Shown piece after piece: positions 9,568-21,939 of a stretch of 64,000 nt of DNA. The stretch is taken from contig OW818658.1 of the NCBI GenBank assembly GCA_942492815.1, positions 6,634,001 through 6,698,000 of the forward strand, given 5' to 3'. Every line of letters starts with the position of its first letter. Position 1 is the first letter of the stretch. A program made the position numbers and the translations under genes. The notes under the pieces are model-generated. The model worked only from the letters and a program-made list of their open reading frames with translations, searched no databases and was not told the DNA's origin. Source of the stretch: JAEUWI01 sp942492815. GTDB lineage: Bacteria > Hydrogenedentota > Hydrogenedentia > Hydrogenedentales > JAEUWI01.

Positions 9568-9873
9568 ATGGCGAAGCCCGCCGACAACTGCGCGACAATT
9601 CTGAAAGTACTGGCCGATGACACGCGGCTCGCCGTCGTGCGCCAGTTGATGGCCGGGCCGCAGCAGGTCAACGAGATAAACGCCACCCTTCAGTTGGAGC
9701 AGAGTCTTCTCTCGCACCACCTGCGGGTGCTTCGCGACGCGGGCATCGTGTGCTCGCAGCGCGACGGCAAGGCGGTGCTGTACCGACTTTCCGAAGAGGT
9801 CATGTCCGGCATGAAATCGGGGGATTCGATCAACTTGGGCTGCTGTCGGCTTTCTTTCGGAGCGCGCGCCTGA
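9568..9873 (+). CDS. ArsR-family transcriptional regulator
   Basis: The 101-residue winged-helix regulator starts at the ATG at 9568 behind CTGGAGAGG (9555-9563); the in-frame ATG at 9547 lacks a ribosome site. The core reads ILKVLADDTRLAVVRQLM, followed by the recognition helix region QSLLSHHLRVLRDAGIV and a wing with DGKAVLYRL, all typical of ArsR/SmtB proteins. The C-terminus has a Cys pair in LGCCRLSFG, a possible metal- or thiol-sensing site, while the classical ELCVCDL motif in alpha3 is absent. It sits directly after the radical SAM gene. Its target is unknown. Confidence 0.88.
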   Translation: MAKPADNCATILKVLADDTRLAVVRQLMAGPQQVNEINATLQLEQSLLSHHLRVLRDAGIVCSQRDGKAVLYRLSEEVMSGMKSGDSINLGCCRLSFGARA

Positions 9874-9877
9874 GTCC

Positions 9878-9990
9878 CTATCGAGCGCCCGCCAGATTCG
9901 AGAGGTGGGCTTCCAGGGCCTCGCGGAGTGCTTCCAGTTTGAGGGGCTTGCTGAGGTAGCCGGTCATGCCCGCCGCCGTCTTCCCAGGGG
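9878..9990 (-). pseudogene. Remnant of a response-regulator receiver domain
   Basis: Reading leftward, the last about 32 codons before a TAG spell AAGMTGYLSKPLKLEALREA and then LEAHL. This is the alpha4-beta5-alpha5 end of a receiver domain, including the conserved Lys-Pro. Further upstream (beyond about 10000) the frame loses any resemblance to a receiver, and no start, phospho-acceptor Asp or kinase core is present. It faces the ArsR gene with a 4-bp gap between stops. It is best read as the surviving tail of a deleted hybrid kinase or response regulator gene. Confidence 0.6.
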
Positions 9991-10299
9991 CTGGGTCGTT
10001 GTATCGGATGGGACAATACATGGAATCAGTCCAACCGTTGATGGGGACCGCTCGACAAATACACGATCCATTGCCGCTGCAACGACTGTCTGCCTGTTGA
10101 GGATAAGCCCGGGTCGGCGGCTTTGCAGCCACAGAGCTACCGCACCCTCGTCACCCTCGTTATCAATGGTACCCTGTGCCGCGGTATACGTCAATAGCTG
10201 TAATGGGGTAGAGAATGCCGGGAAACACAACGGGCCGTTCGGATAAACCCGACCGGCCCGTCTCTAGGGCGGGAAACCCCGCCCGTACTCACATTGCGC
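9991..10299. other. Gene-free stretch with a GC-rich hairpin
   Basis: I see no credible gene here. A 7-bp hairpin, GGGCGGG (10267-10273) pairing with CCCGCCC (10278-10284), lies just past the end of the leftward DUF1501 gene. It has no T-run on either strand, so it may be an attenuating stem rather than a canonical terminator. Confidence 0.4.
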
Positions 10300-11751
10300 T
10301 CATGCCAGCAGCGCGGGATTCACCACGCCGTGGACGTCGGTCAGGCGGAAATTCCGTCCCTGATACTTGTACACCAAGCGCTCATGGTTCAGGCCCATCT
10401 GATTCAGGATGGTGGCCTGGAGGTCATGGACGTGGAAGGGATCCCGCACGATGTTGTAGGAGAAGTCGTCGGTCTCACCGTGGACATAGCCCGGTTTGAT
10501 GCCGCCGCCCGCCATGAAGATACAGAAGTTCTTCGGGTGGTGATCGCGGCCGTAGTCATCCGCCGTGAGCGTGCCCTGGCTATAGATCGTGCGGCCGAAT
10601 TCGCCGCCCCAGATGACCAGGGTGTCTTCGAGCATGCCGCGCTGCTTCAGATCCATGATGAGGGCCGCCGTGGGCTGATCCACGTCGCGCGCCTGGTTCG
10701 GCATCTCCTTCGGCAGCGAGGTGTGCTGATCCCAGCCCATGTGATAGAGCTGAATAAAGCGCACGCCGCGTTCGGCCAGGCGCCGCGCCAGCAGGCAGTT
10801 GGAGGCGTAGGTGCCGCGTTTCTGGGAATCGGGGCCATACATGGCAAAGGTGCTCTCGGGCTCATCGGAGAGGTCCGTCAACTCGGGCACCGAGGTCTGC
10901 ATGCGGTAGGCCAGCTCGTACTGCTCGATGCGCGTGACGATTTCCGGGTCCTGATACTCCGCGTGGGTCTGGTGATTCAGGGCGGCGATATCGTCGAGCA
11001 TTTTGCGGCGGATGGCCTTATCCACGCCGGGCGGGTCGGACAGGTAGAGAACGGGGTCGCCGGTGCCGCGGAACTTCACACCCTGGTAGACGGAGGGGAG
11101 GAAGCCCGCGCCCCAGAGGCGATCATAGAGGGGCTGGCAACTGGGCCGTCCCGTGCCGCGCGAACTGAGGGCCACAAAGGAGGGAAGGTCCTCGTTGGCG
11201 GAGCCGAGTCCGTAGGAGATCCACGAGCCCATGCTCGGGCGTCCGGCAATCTGGAAGCCCGTCTGGAAGAAGGTCATGGCCGGGTCATGGTTGATGGCCT
11301 CGGTGTGCATCGTTTTCACGATGCACAGGTCGTCCGCCAGGCCCGCGATGTGGGGCAGCAACTCCGAGATCCACGCGCCGCTCTGGCCGTATTGTTGGAA
11401 CTTGAATATGGACGGCGCCACCGGAAAGCGCGCCTGCCCCGAAGTCATTCCCGTGAGCCGCTGGCCCATGCGGATGGAATCCGGCAGGTCTGTATCGAAG
11501 AGGGGCGTCATGGCGGGCTTGTAGTCGAAGGTGTCCAACTGGGAGGGCGCGCCCGACTGGAATAGATAGATTACCCGCTTGGCCTTCGGGGCAAAGTGGG
11601 GCGGCTTGGGCGCCATCGGGTTTGGCGCGTTGGACGCAAACACGTCCGGGTTCACGAGCGAAGCCAGCGCCGCCGTGCCGATGCCCGTGGCGCAGCGCCC
11701 AAAGAATTGCCTGCGGTTGACGTGCAGTTTCTGTTCGATTCTGGGATCCAT
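10300..11751 (-). CDS. DUF1501 domain protein (Tat-exported, sulfatase-like fold)
   Basis: The protein has 483 residues. The N-terminus NRRQFFGRCATGIGTAALAS is a twin-arginine-type signal. The body carries DUF1501 landmarks: KRVIYLFQSGAPSQLDTFDY, HMGWDQHTSLPKEM and a late GEFGRTIYSQG, with many conserved Asp/His residues. The family is related to the alkaline phosphatase/sulfatase fold and is nearly always paired with a DUF1549/DUF1553 cytochrome-like protein in Planctomycetes, as here: the partner ends 8 bp upstream. The pair is exported and thought to act in polysaccharide breakdown or electron-linked periplasmic chemistry, but no biochemical function is established. Confidence 0.92.
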   Translation of the reverse strand: MDPRIEQKLHVNRRQFFGRCATGIGTAALASLVNPDVFASNAPNPMAPKPPHFAPKAKRVIYLFQSGAPSQLDTFDYKPAMTPLFDTDLPDSIRMGQRLTGMTSGQARFPVAPSIFKFQQYGQSGAWISELLPHIAGLADDLCIVKTMHTEAINHDPAMTFFQTGFQIAGRPSMGSWISYGLGSANEDLPSFVALSSRGTGRPSCQPLYDRLWGAGFLPSVYQGVKFRGTGDPVLYLSDPPGVDKAIRRKMLDDIAALNHQTHAEYQDPEIVTRIEQYELAYRMQTSVPELTDLSDEPESTFAMYGPDSQKRGTYASNCLLARRLAERGVRFIQLYHMGWDQHTSLPKEMPNQARDVDQPTAALIMDLKQRGMLEDTLVIWGGEFGRTIYSQGTLTADDYGRDHHPKNFCIFMAGGGIKPGYVHGETDDFSYNIVRDPFHVHDLQATILNQMGLNHERLVYKYQGRNFRLTDVHGVVNPALLA

Positions 11752-11759
11752 GATAGAGA

Positions 11760-14700
11760 CTACTCCCGGGTAATGATTTCGTCAAGATTGAGCATGACCG
11801 ACGCGAGCATGGTGTAGGCGGCCAGTTCGGAATCCGCCACCGATGCATCCGGCTCGGATTCGCCCACCGCGATGAGGGCTTGCGCGTCTTCGCGGCGGCT
11901 GATGAAGTGAGACTGATAATCGCTGAGTCCGCCGAGGAGAATCTGCTGCCGCTCGGCATCCGGTTCGTGGGCCAGCGCAAGCATGTAGCCATAGCGGATG
12001 CGATCCGCCGCGCGCGTTCCCCCTTCCCGGATCATGCGCTGGGCCAGGTGGCGCGACGCCTCGATGAAGGTCGGGTCGTTCAGCGTCAGCAGCGCCTGCA
12101 TCGGCGTGTTGGTGGCCTCCTGGCGCATGGAGCACTGCTCGCGGCCGGGTGCGTTGAAGATCTGCATGTGGGGCGGCGAGATCGTCCGCTTCCAATAGGT
12201 GTAGAGGCCGCGGCGATACAGGTTCGGGCCCTTGTCCGACTCGTAGTAGTTGGTGTCGTATTCGTCATTGTTCTGGAAGGTGAAGGCCGACCACAGATCG
12301 TCGGGCTGGTAGGGCTTTACCGATGGCCCGCCCAATTGTTCGCTCAGGAGCCCGCTCACCTTCAAGGCCTGATCCCGCACCATCTCGGCCGGCAGGCGGA
12401 AACGGGGCGCCCGGGCGAGGAGCAGGTTTTCCGGATCCTTTTCCCGATACTCCGGGGTCACCACGGAACTCTGCCGGTAGGTGGCGCTCGTGACGATGAG
12501 CTTCTGCATGGCCTTCACGTCCCAGCCGGTCTCGATGAAGTGGAGGGCCAGCCAATCGAGCAACTCCGGGTGGCTCGGCGGCACGCCCTGCGTGCCGAAA
12601 TCCTCGCTGGTCTTGACGAGGCCCTTGCCGAAATATACTTGCCAGTAATGGTTCACGCGAACCCGGGCCGTAAGCGGGTGCTGGGGCGACACGAGCCATT
12701 GGGCGAAGCCGAGCCGGTTCTTCGGAAGCGATTCGGGCATTTCACCCAGCCGCGCGGGCACGCTGGGCTGGAGCTTCTCGGCGGTGTCGGGCTGATCGTA
12801 GACGCCGCGCTTGAGCAGGAAAGTGTCCCGCTTCTCCGGCATGTCTTCCATGATCATCGTGGTGACGATGGACTTCTCCAGTTCCGTGCGCGCGAGGTGG
12901 AGGCTGGTGACTTCCTTGTTGCTCGCGACCCACTGGGGATCCTGGCCCCGGAAGCGCTGTTGCAGGTCCTTCAGCCCATCCGCGCCGCGCTGCGCCGCCG
13001 GCGTTTCGAGCGCCTTCATCATGGCGAGCAGCGCCTTGCCGTGGTCATTGATGCGGCGGAAATAGAAGCCGGTACCGCCGCCGAAATTGACCACCTTCAT
13101 CACGATCTCGTGCTCGCCTTCCGTAAGGAAGAGATCGAGTCGATCCGTGTCCGGCGCGGTAATACGCCCTTCGGTAAAGTTGTACTTTACTTCACCGTCG
13201 ACCCAGATCTTCAGGGCGTCGTTGCTGCCCAGCGATATGGAGAGCGCGCTGGGAACGTGTACCATGACCGTCCGACGGATGTAGTTGGCCGCCTGGCCCG
13301 TCTGGGTGAACTGGTTGACCGTTCCATCGATCCAATCCGGCATTTCCTTCCAGCGCAGCTTTTCAGGCCCGAACTCCTGGTTGATATCGAAGGGGGATTC
13401 CTCCGGGGGCAGCACCCGATTCGCCACTTCGATCCGCTCGTTGCCTTCCAACGGGAAGGGGCCCGCATGCATCCACGGGCTGAAATCGGGGTTGGCCCAC
13501 TTCGTGATCGCGGCCGATTCAGAGACTGAAAGGGCGAAGCGACCCATGGCGTGCTGGACAGATTCGGAATTCTGCTTGATCCGGATGGTTACTTGATCGC
13601 CGGGAGCGATTACCGCGCCATCGCCCAGGACGAAGATGCCGCTGCGGTTCTCACGGCGCACATGGGCACCCGTGGCCCATCCCGTCGCTTCGTTCCCGTC
13701 GATGGCGGAAATGACCTGATAGTCGTCCCGTTCCTGGGCGAAATCGGCGAGGGCCGTGGCGACGGAAAGCTTCTCCGGCGCGCCGCCTGCGGGGGTGCGC
13801 TCCACTTCAAATTCGGAGATGACCACATTGCCGTTGGCCGAGCGGCCGGGGCCTGTTTCGGGCAGCGCCGGATCAGTGAACATATCCAGCTTGAACGACT
13901 TCAGGGGCCCTTCGGCCTGGAAGGAAATCTCGTAAGTTTCATGATCCGGGTTCGGACCGCCCACCGTGATGATCTGATCCTCGCCACGCGTCAGTTGGGC
14001 GCCATTGAGCGACGTGAGCGTTGCCGCGCCAAGGGGTTTCCAGGCGCTCTCGCTGAAGCGCGTCGCGAGATTCTGCTCCCACTGCGTCTGCTCCGCGTCC
14101 AGCCGTTCGTCCGGCGCGAAGAGCGTTTTTTCCAGCGCGGTGATCTGCCCGTCGATTTCCGCACGCTTCACTTCCTGATCCGGCGTTGGCACGGCGATAA
14201 AGGGCTTGTCATTGCCCTGTTCCCGGCCCTTGCCCTCTTCGGGCACCTGGTTGAAAAAGGCGTAGAGCTCGTAGAATTCCTTCTGTGTGAGCGGGTCAAA
14301 CTTGTGATCGTGGCAACGGGCACAGCCGATGGTCAGGCCCATCCACGTCGTACTCGTCGTGTCCACACGGTCCACCACATACTCCACCGCGTACTCTTCC
14401 GGGATGATGCCGCCCTCGCCGTTGATCCGGTGGTTGCGGTTGAAGCCCGTGGCGATTTTCTGTTGGGGCGTGGCATCGGGCAGCAGATCGCCCGCCAGTT
14501 GCTCGATCGTGAACTGGTCGAAGGGCATGTTGTCATTGAAGGCCTTGATGACCCAGTCGCGCCAGTGCCACATGTCGCGCTTGGTATCGCGCTGGTAGCC
14601 GTTCGTGTCGGCGTAGCGCGCGGCATCGAGCCAAGGGGTCGCCATACGTTCGCCGTAGTGGGGGGAGGCCAGCAGCCGATCCACCAGCCGCTCATAGGCC

Positions 14701-15329
14701 CCTTCGCCCGTGTCGGCCAGAAACGTATTCACTTCCTCCGGTGTGGGTGGCAGGCCGGTAATATCCAGAGACGCGCGGCGGATCAGGGTTTCCTTCGGGG
14801 CCTCGGGTGAGGGCTTCAGGCCGGCCGCGTCGAGGCGTGCAAGTATGAAGCGATCGATTTCATTGCGGGGCCAGGCGGGATCCGACACTGCGGGCGGCTC
14901 GCTCTTCACCGGCGCTTCAAAAGACCAGTGGCCCTGCCAGGGCGCGCCCTGCGCTATCCACCCGCGGAGCGTATCGATATCCTTCTGGGAGAGTTCAAGA
15001 TTGGAGCCCGCCGGGGGCATGCGCTCTTCCGGATCGCTGTGGATGATGCGCTTGACAAGTTCACTGCCGTCGGGATTGCCCGGAGCCACGATCGGCTGGC
15101 CATCCTTCGTGTTGCCGAAGAGACCGGCCCGGTCGTCGAGGCGGAGGCCCATCTTTCGGGTCTTCTCGTCGGGTCCGTGGCAGGAGAAGCACTTCTCCGA
15201 GATAATCGGGCCCACATCGCGGTTGTAAGACATGGCAGTTTCGGCGGGGGCCGGGTTGGGCAGCGCGGAAAGCACCAGTGCGGTCGTGCCCGCGCACAGG
15301 AATCGACGGAGGGTTATTTGGGGTGGCAT
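11760..15329 (-). CDS. DUF1549/DUF1553 protein with N-terminal planctomycete cytochrome c domain
   Basis: The protein has 1189 residues; the ATG at 15329 has GGAGA about 6 bp upstream, so the longer TTG reading at 15344 is not used. After a signal peptide comes a PSCyt1 domain with a single haem-binding CFSCH (near residue 44), then DUF1549 with GLPPTPEEVNTFL and GCARCHDHKFDP, a second C-x2-CH. The long middle insert (about residues 420-780) contains beta-rich, carbohydrate-binding-like segments, and DUF1553 forms the C-terminus (NHYWQVYFGKGLVKT, FNAPGREQCS). It forms an operon with the DUF1501 gene. Activity is unproven; redox-dependent glycan attack is an inference. Confidence 0.93.
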   Translation of the reverse strand: MPPQITLRRFLCAGTTALVLSALPNPAPAETAMSYNRDVGPIISEKCFSCHGPDEKTRKMGLRLDDRAGLFGNTKDGQPIVAPGNPDGSELVKRIIHSDPEERMPPAGSNLELSQKDIDTLRGWIAQGAPWQGHWSFEAPVKSEPPAVSDPAWPRNEIDRFILARLDAAGLKPSPEAPKETLIRRASLDITGLPPTPEEVNTFLADTGEGAYERLVDRLLASPHYGERMATPWLDAARYADTNGYQRDTKRDMWHWRDWVIKAFNDNMPFDQFTIEQLAGDLLPDATPQQKIATGFNRNHRINGEGGIIPEEYAVEYVVDRVDTTSTTWMGLTIGCARCHDHKFDPLTQKEFYELYAFFNQVPEEGKGREQGNDKPFIAVPTPDQEVKRAEIDGQITALEKTLFAPDERLDAEQTQWEQNLATRFSESAWKPLGAATLTSLNGAQLTRGEDQIITVGGPNPDHETYEISFQAEGPLKSFKLDMFTDPALPETGPGRSANGNVVISEFEVERTPAGGAPEKLSVATALADFAQERDDYQVISAIDGNEATGWATGAHVRRENRSGIFVLGDGAVIAPGDQVTIRIKQNSESVQHAMGRFALSVSESAAITKWANPDFSPWMHAGPFPLEGNERIEVANRVLPPEESPFDINQEFGPEKLRWKEMPDWIDGTVNQFTQTGQAANYIRRTVMVHVPSALSISLGSNDALKIWVDGEVKYNFTEGRITAPDTDRLDLFLTEGEHEIVMKVVNFGGGTGFYFRRINDHGKALLAMMKALETPAAQRGADGLKDLQQRFRGQDPQWVASNKEVTSLHLARTELEKSIVTTMIMEDMPEKRDTFLLKRGVYDQPDTAEKLQPSVPARLGEMPESLPKNRLGFAQWLVSPQHPLTARVRVNHYWQVYFGKGLVKTSEDFGTQGVPPSHPELLDWLALHFIETGWDVKAMQKLIVTSATYRQSSVVTPEYREKDPENLLLARAPRFRLPAEMVRDQALKVSGLLSEQLGGPSVKPYQPDDLWSAFTFQNNDEYDTNYYESDKGPNLYRRGLYTYWKRTISPPHMQIFNAPGREQCSMRQEATNTPMQALLTLNDPTFIEASRHLAQRMIREGGTRAADRIRYGYMLALAHEPDAERQQILLGGLSDYQSHFISRREDAQALIAVGESEPDASVADSELAAYTMLASVMLNLDEIITRE

Positions 15330-15372
15330 GCCAGTCTCCTGCAATCACTCGATAGATAGGGGTTCCCTTATC

Positions 15373-15402
15373 AGTGTACTCCACGTAGTGAAATTCCTGC
15401 AA
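15373..15402 (-). promoter_or_regulatory. Candidate promoter of the DUF1549/DUF1553-DUF1501 operon
   Basis: On the minus strand TTGCAG (15402-15397), an 18-bp spacer and TACACT (15378-15373) place a start site about 37 bases before the ATG. It is the same TTGCnn-N18-TAnACT form seen at 1713 and 19485. Confidence 0.55.
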
Positions 15403-15509
15403 ATGGCGATTTTACCGATCCGGTATCTCCCGAAGTTTCCGGGTGGGCAAATGCCGCGTTAGGGCCGGAATTACATCATTTGCACAGATTTCACTTGATA
15501 TTGTTGCCC

Positions 15510-15732
15510 GGAATTGCCCAGAATGAAGAACCAAGGCGAGGTGTCCTTACCAATATCCGGCGGGTGCCCCGATGCAGAGTTCGTTTCAGACAGGTTTCGG
15601 TCCACGCTGCACCCCGCGCAGCTTTGCTTGCGGGGCAACCTATCCGGGGCAACGGTCGGAGATCGACATGCCGGTCGGGATACCCACCCACAGCCCATGT
15701 CCGGGCCGTACCAGGCAAAGGAGGGCGTTTAC
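15510..15732 (+). promoter_or_regulatory. Possible structured leader of the second hybrid kinase
   Basis: This untranslated-looking stretch contains a strong hairpin, CCCCGC (15612-15617) with GCGGGG (15630-15635), two GGGGCAAC boxes (15632-15639 and 15646-15653) and a GTCG-GAGAT-CGAC stem near 15655. AGGAGG (15719-15724) follows. It is consistent with a folded leader RNA, but matches no riboswitch class I can name. Confidence 0.3.
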
Positions 15733-19458
<3,726 letters not shown>

Positions 19459-19484
19459 TGCGGCTCCGGTGAGATCGCGGGACT

Positions 19485-19514
19485 TTGCCCCCGCCCCGGC
19501 GCCTTCGGTAGACT
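19485..19514 (+). promoter_or_regulatory. Candidate promoter upstream of the propeller-toroid protein gene
   Basis: TTGCCC (19485-19490), an 18-bp spacer and TAGACT (19509-19514), identical in both hexamers and spacing to the element at 1713-1742. Confidence 0.55.
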
Positions 19515-19592
19515 GACCATCCCGGTGCCGTCGTCGGGCTTTCGCATGGCGGCCCCGGAACGACGTCCACAGCCCCTCAAGGAGTGCCCCGA

Positions 19593-21836
19593 ATGCGCAT
19601 GCGTACCACACTCGCTTTTTGTCTTGCCCTGAGCCCTTCGCTGGCCGCCCCAGCCCAGTTGGCGAAGTTCGAAAATCCCCGATGGGAACCCATCGCGGAC
19701 GAAGTCTATCTGCAGGAAGTGTCTCGCCAGATTCCTTCCACGGAGCCTTTGACTTCCGTGGCCGTCTTCGGTGGCGCGGCCTACGTGGGTGGGGCATCGG
19801 GCGTGTCCCGCATCGTCGGCGAGTCGCTGGAATTGGTCGCGGGACCCGAGGGTGCCGTCATGCGCCTGAAGGCCCTCGGCGGCATGCTCTGGGCCGCGGG
19901 CCCCGGAGGCCTCTGGCGCTTTGATGGCACAATCTGGGCCAAGGTGTCCACGGAAGCCGTGGCCGATCTCTGCGAGCACAACGGTGCCATCGTGGCCGCT
20001 TCCGGCCAGGCCCTCTTCACTGCCACGGAAGCGGGTCTCGCGCCGCTGGCCACCGCATCGGGACCCCTGCTCGGTCTCGCATCCTACGCCGGCACGATCT
20101 ACGTCCATGACGGCCTCCGCGTCGGTCTCCTGGAAGGGGGCGAGATCACCTACCGCTATATTTTCGACTGGGGCACGCTCCAGCGCGGCTGCGTCATCCG
20201 GGATATCCTTTCCCAGGGCAGCCGACTCGTCGTGGCGACGGACAAGGGCCTCGGCGTGTTGCGCGGCATGACCTGGTACGCGATTCAGGGCGAGGACGGT
20301 CTCTGCTATGAAGATACCACGAGTCTTTCGGAGGGCTTCGATCACGATCTCTGGATCGGAACCTCGCGCGGGGCCATGCGCAACATCAAAGACGAATACC
20401 AGTACTTCGCGGGGGTGCGCTGGGTGCCCAGCGAGCAGGTGAACGCCATCGCATCGGGCGACAATGCCATCTACCTCGCCACCGACGGCGGCCTCGGCAT
20501 TATCTCGTATGAGCCCTTCACCCTCGCAAAGAAAGCGGCGTACTACGAGCGGTGGATGGAAGAATGGGGCCAGAAACGCCTCGGCTTCGTCCACTCGCTG
20601 AACCTGATCGACGGCCAGTGGGTCCGCGAAGTCAGCGACAACGACGTGGGCTACAGCAGCCACTACATGGCCGCGAAATGCTTCGAGTACGCCGTGACCG
20701 GCAGCGAAGATGCCCGCGCCGAAGCGGTAAACATGATGAAGACCGTGAAGTGGAGTGAAGAGATTACCTCCATTGACGGATTCCCCGCTCGCTCCATCTA
20801 TGCCGTGGGCGAGCCCACCCTGAAGGCCATGCACGGCTCCGGCGGCCTGCCCGCCGAGTGGCACCGCACGGAAGACGGCCTCTTTGAGTGGAAAGGCGAC
20901 ACCTCCAGCGATGAGACCGACGCCCAGGTCTACGAGACCATGCTCTTTCTGAAACTTGTGGCCAACGACGAAGAAAAGGTCTGGGCCACGCAGCACCTCC
21001 AGCGGATGATTGGCCACATCGTGGACAACGGATTCATGCTGCGCGATGTGGACGGCGAGCCAACCCGCTGGGCGCGCTGGGACCCGGAGTATCTCCAAAC
21101 GCCCTATGGCTATTACTCCCGCGGTCTCAACGGCATGGGCGCGATGAATTACGTGACCACGGCCTATCATTTCACGGGCGACGAGAAGTTCAAAGCGGCG
21201 AAGGATCAGTTGCTTGCGTGGAATTATCAGCCCGACATCCTGCGCCAGAAACTCACCTTCCACCCCGGCTACTTCACCCACTTCGATGATCGCCTGGCCT
21301 TCTACAGCTACTATTCCCTTCTGCAATATGAGACCGACCCCGAGCTGAAAGCCCTGTGGCTTCGCAGCCTGGAGCGCGCCTGGGAAGTGAAGCGTATCGA
21401 GGCCGTGCCGTGGTTCCACTTCATCTACGGTGCCCTCACCGGCAACGACATGGAGGGGGATCGCGCTGTGAATCATCTGCGCGAATGGCCCCTCGATCTC
21501 CATCGCTACAGCTACCGCAATTCTCAGCGCGACGACCTCTTTACGCCCAAGGGCTACCGCGAATACGCTGAGCGCCCCAGACCCCTGTCCCCACGCGAGA
21601 CCGAACCCAACCGCTGGGACGGTGACTTCATGCAGCTCGACGGCGGCTCTGGTGGCGCTGTGGTGGCCGATTCCGGCGGCTGGCTGGACGCCTATTGGAT
21701 GGGCCGCTACTACGGCATGATCACCGCGCCCCAGACGAATGATGTGTCGCTCACCACGGTGCCCCACCGCGGCATGCAACTGGGTGCCGCGCCCTACGCC
21801 GGCCCCGAGCGCCCGAAACTGGAGCATGAAAAGTAA
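19593..21836 (+). CDS. Secreted protein: propeller-like N-terminus plus alpha-toroid-like C-terminus
   Basis: The protein has 747 residues; AAGGAG (19579-19584) supports the ATG at 19593. A signal peptide ends near SLAAPA. Residues about 40-310 contain repeated strands such as LWAAGPGGLWRFDGTIW, LVVATDKGLGVLRGMTW, LWIGTSRGAM and IYLATDGGLGII, the pattern of two-component-regulator-type propeller blades. From about residue 320 the protein turns helical and aromatic-rich (NDVGYSSHYMAAKCFEYAVT, FHPGYFTHFDDRLAFYSYYS), as in alpha/alpha-toroid glycan-active proteins. No catalytic pair can be named. It precedes a sulfatase gene, suggesting a role in glycan binding or cleavage outside the cytoplasm. 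Function is inferred only. Confidence 0.7.
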   Translation: MRMRTTLAFCLALSPSLAAPAQLAKFENPRWEPIADEVYLQEVSRQIPSTEPLTSVAVFGGAAYVGGASGVSRIVGESLELVAGPEGAVMRLKALGGMLWAAGPGGLWRFDGTIWAKVSTEAVADLCEHNGAIVAASGQALFTATEAGLAPLATASGPLLGLASYAGTIYVHDGLRVGLLEGGEITYRYIFDWGTLQRGCVIRDILSQGSRLVVATDKGLGVLRGMTWYAIQGEDGLCYEDTTSLSEGFDHDLWIGTSRGAMRNIKDEYQYFAGVRWVPSEQVNAIASGDNAIYLATDGGLGIISYEPFTLAKKAAYYERWMEEWGQKRLGFVHSLNLIDGQWVREVSDNDVGYSSHYMAAKCFEYAVTGSEDARAEAVNMMKTVKWSEEITSIDGFPARSIYAVGEPTLKAMHGSGGLPAEWHRTEDGLFEWKGDTSSDETDAQVYETMLFLKLVANDEEKVWATQHLQRMIGHIVDNGFMLRDVDGEPTRWARWDPEYLQTPYGYYSRGLNGMGAMNYVTTAYHFTGDEKFKAAKDQLLAWNYQPDILRQKLTFHPGYFTHFDDRLAFYSYYSLLQYETDPELKALWLRSLERAWEVKRIEAVPWFHFIYGALTGNDMEGDRAVNHLREWPLDLHRYSYRNSQRDDLFTPKGYREYAERPRPLSPRETEPNRWDGDFMQLDGGSGGAVVADSGGWLDAYWMGRYYGMITAPQTNDVSLTTVPHRGMQLGAAPYAGPERPKLEHEK

Positions 21837-21874
21837 AGGCTGAAGTGTGAAGGATGAAGGCTAAAAGGGACTTT

Positions 21875-21926
21875 GACCGATAGGACGGATACGACCGATT
21901 CGTCCTATCGGTCTCATCCGTCCTAG
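21875..21926. repeat. Inverted array of 9-bp units (GACCGATNN family)
   Basis: Three 9-bp units (GACCGATAG, GACGGATAC, GACCGATTC) are followed by inverted copies, giving a perfect 13-bp inverted repeat (21875-21887 with 21901-21913). It lies between the propeller-toroid gene and the sulfatase gene and overlaps neither. Confidence 0.85.
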
Positions 21927-21939
21927 AGAGAGGGAACTC

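Noticed and set aside
10294..11565. 423-residue plus-strand frame over the DUF1501 gene
   Set aside because: Sense of the minus strand is clear (Tat signal, DUF1501 motifs).
15600..15732. Cyclic-di-GMP (GEMM) or other known riboswitch before the second kinase
   Set aside because: The conserved core of GEMM and of the TPP and cobalamin classes is missing; only generic stems are seen.
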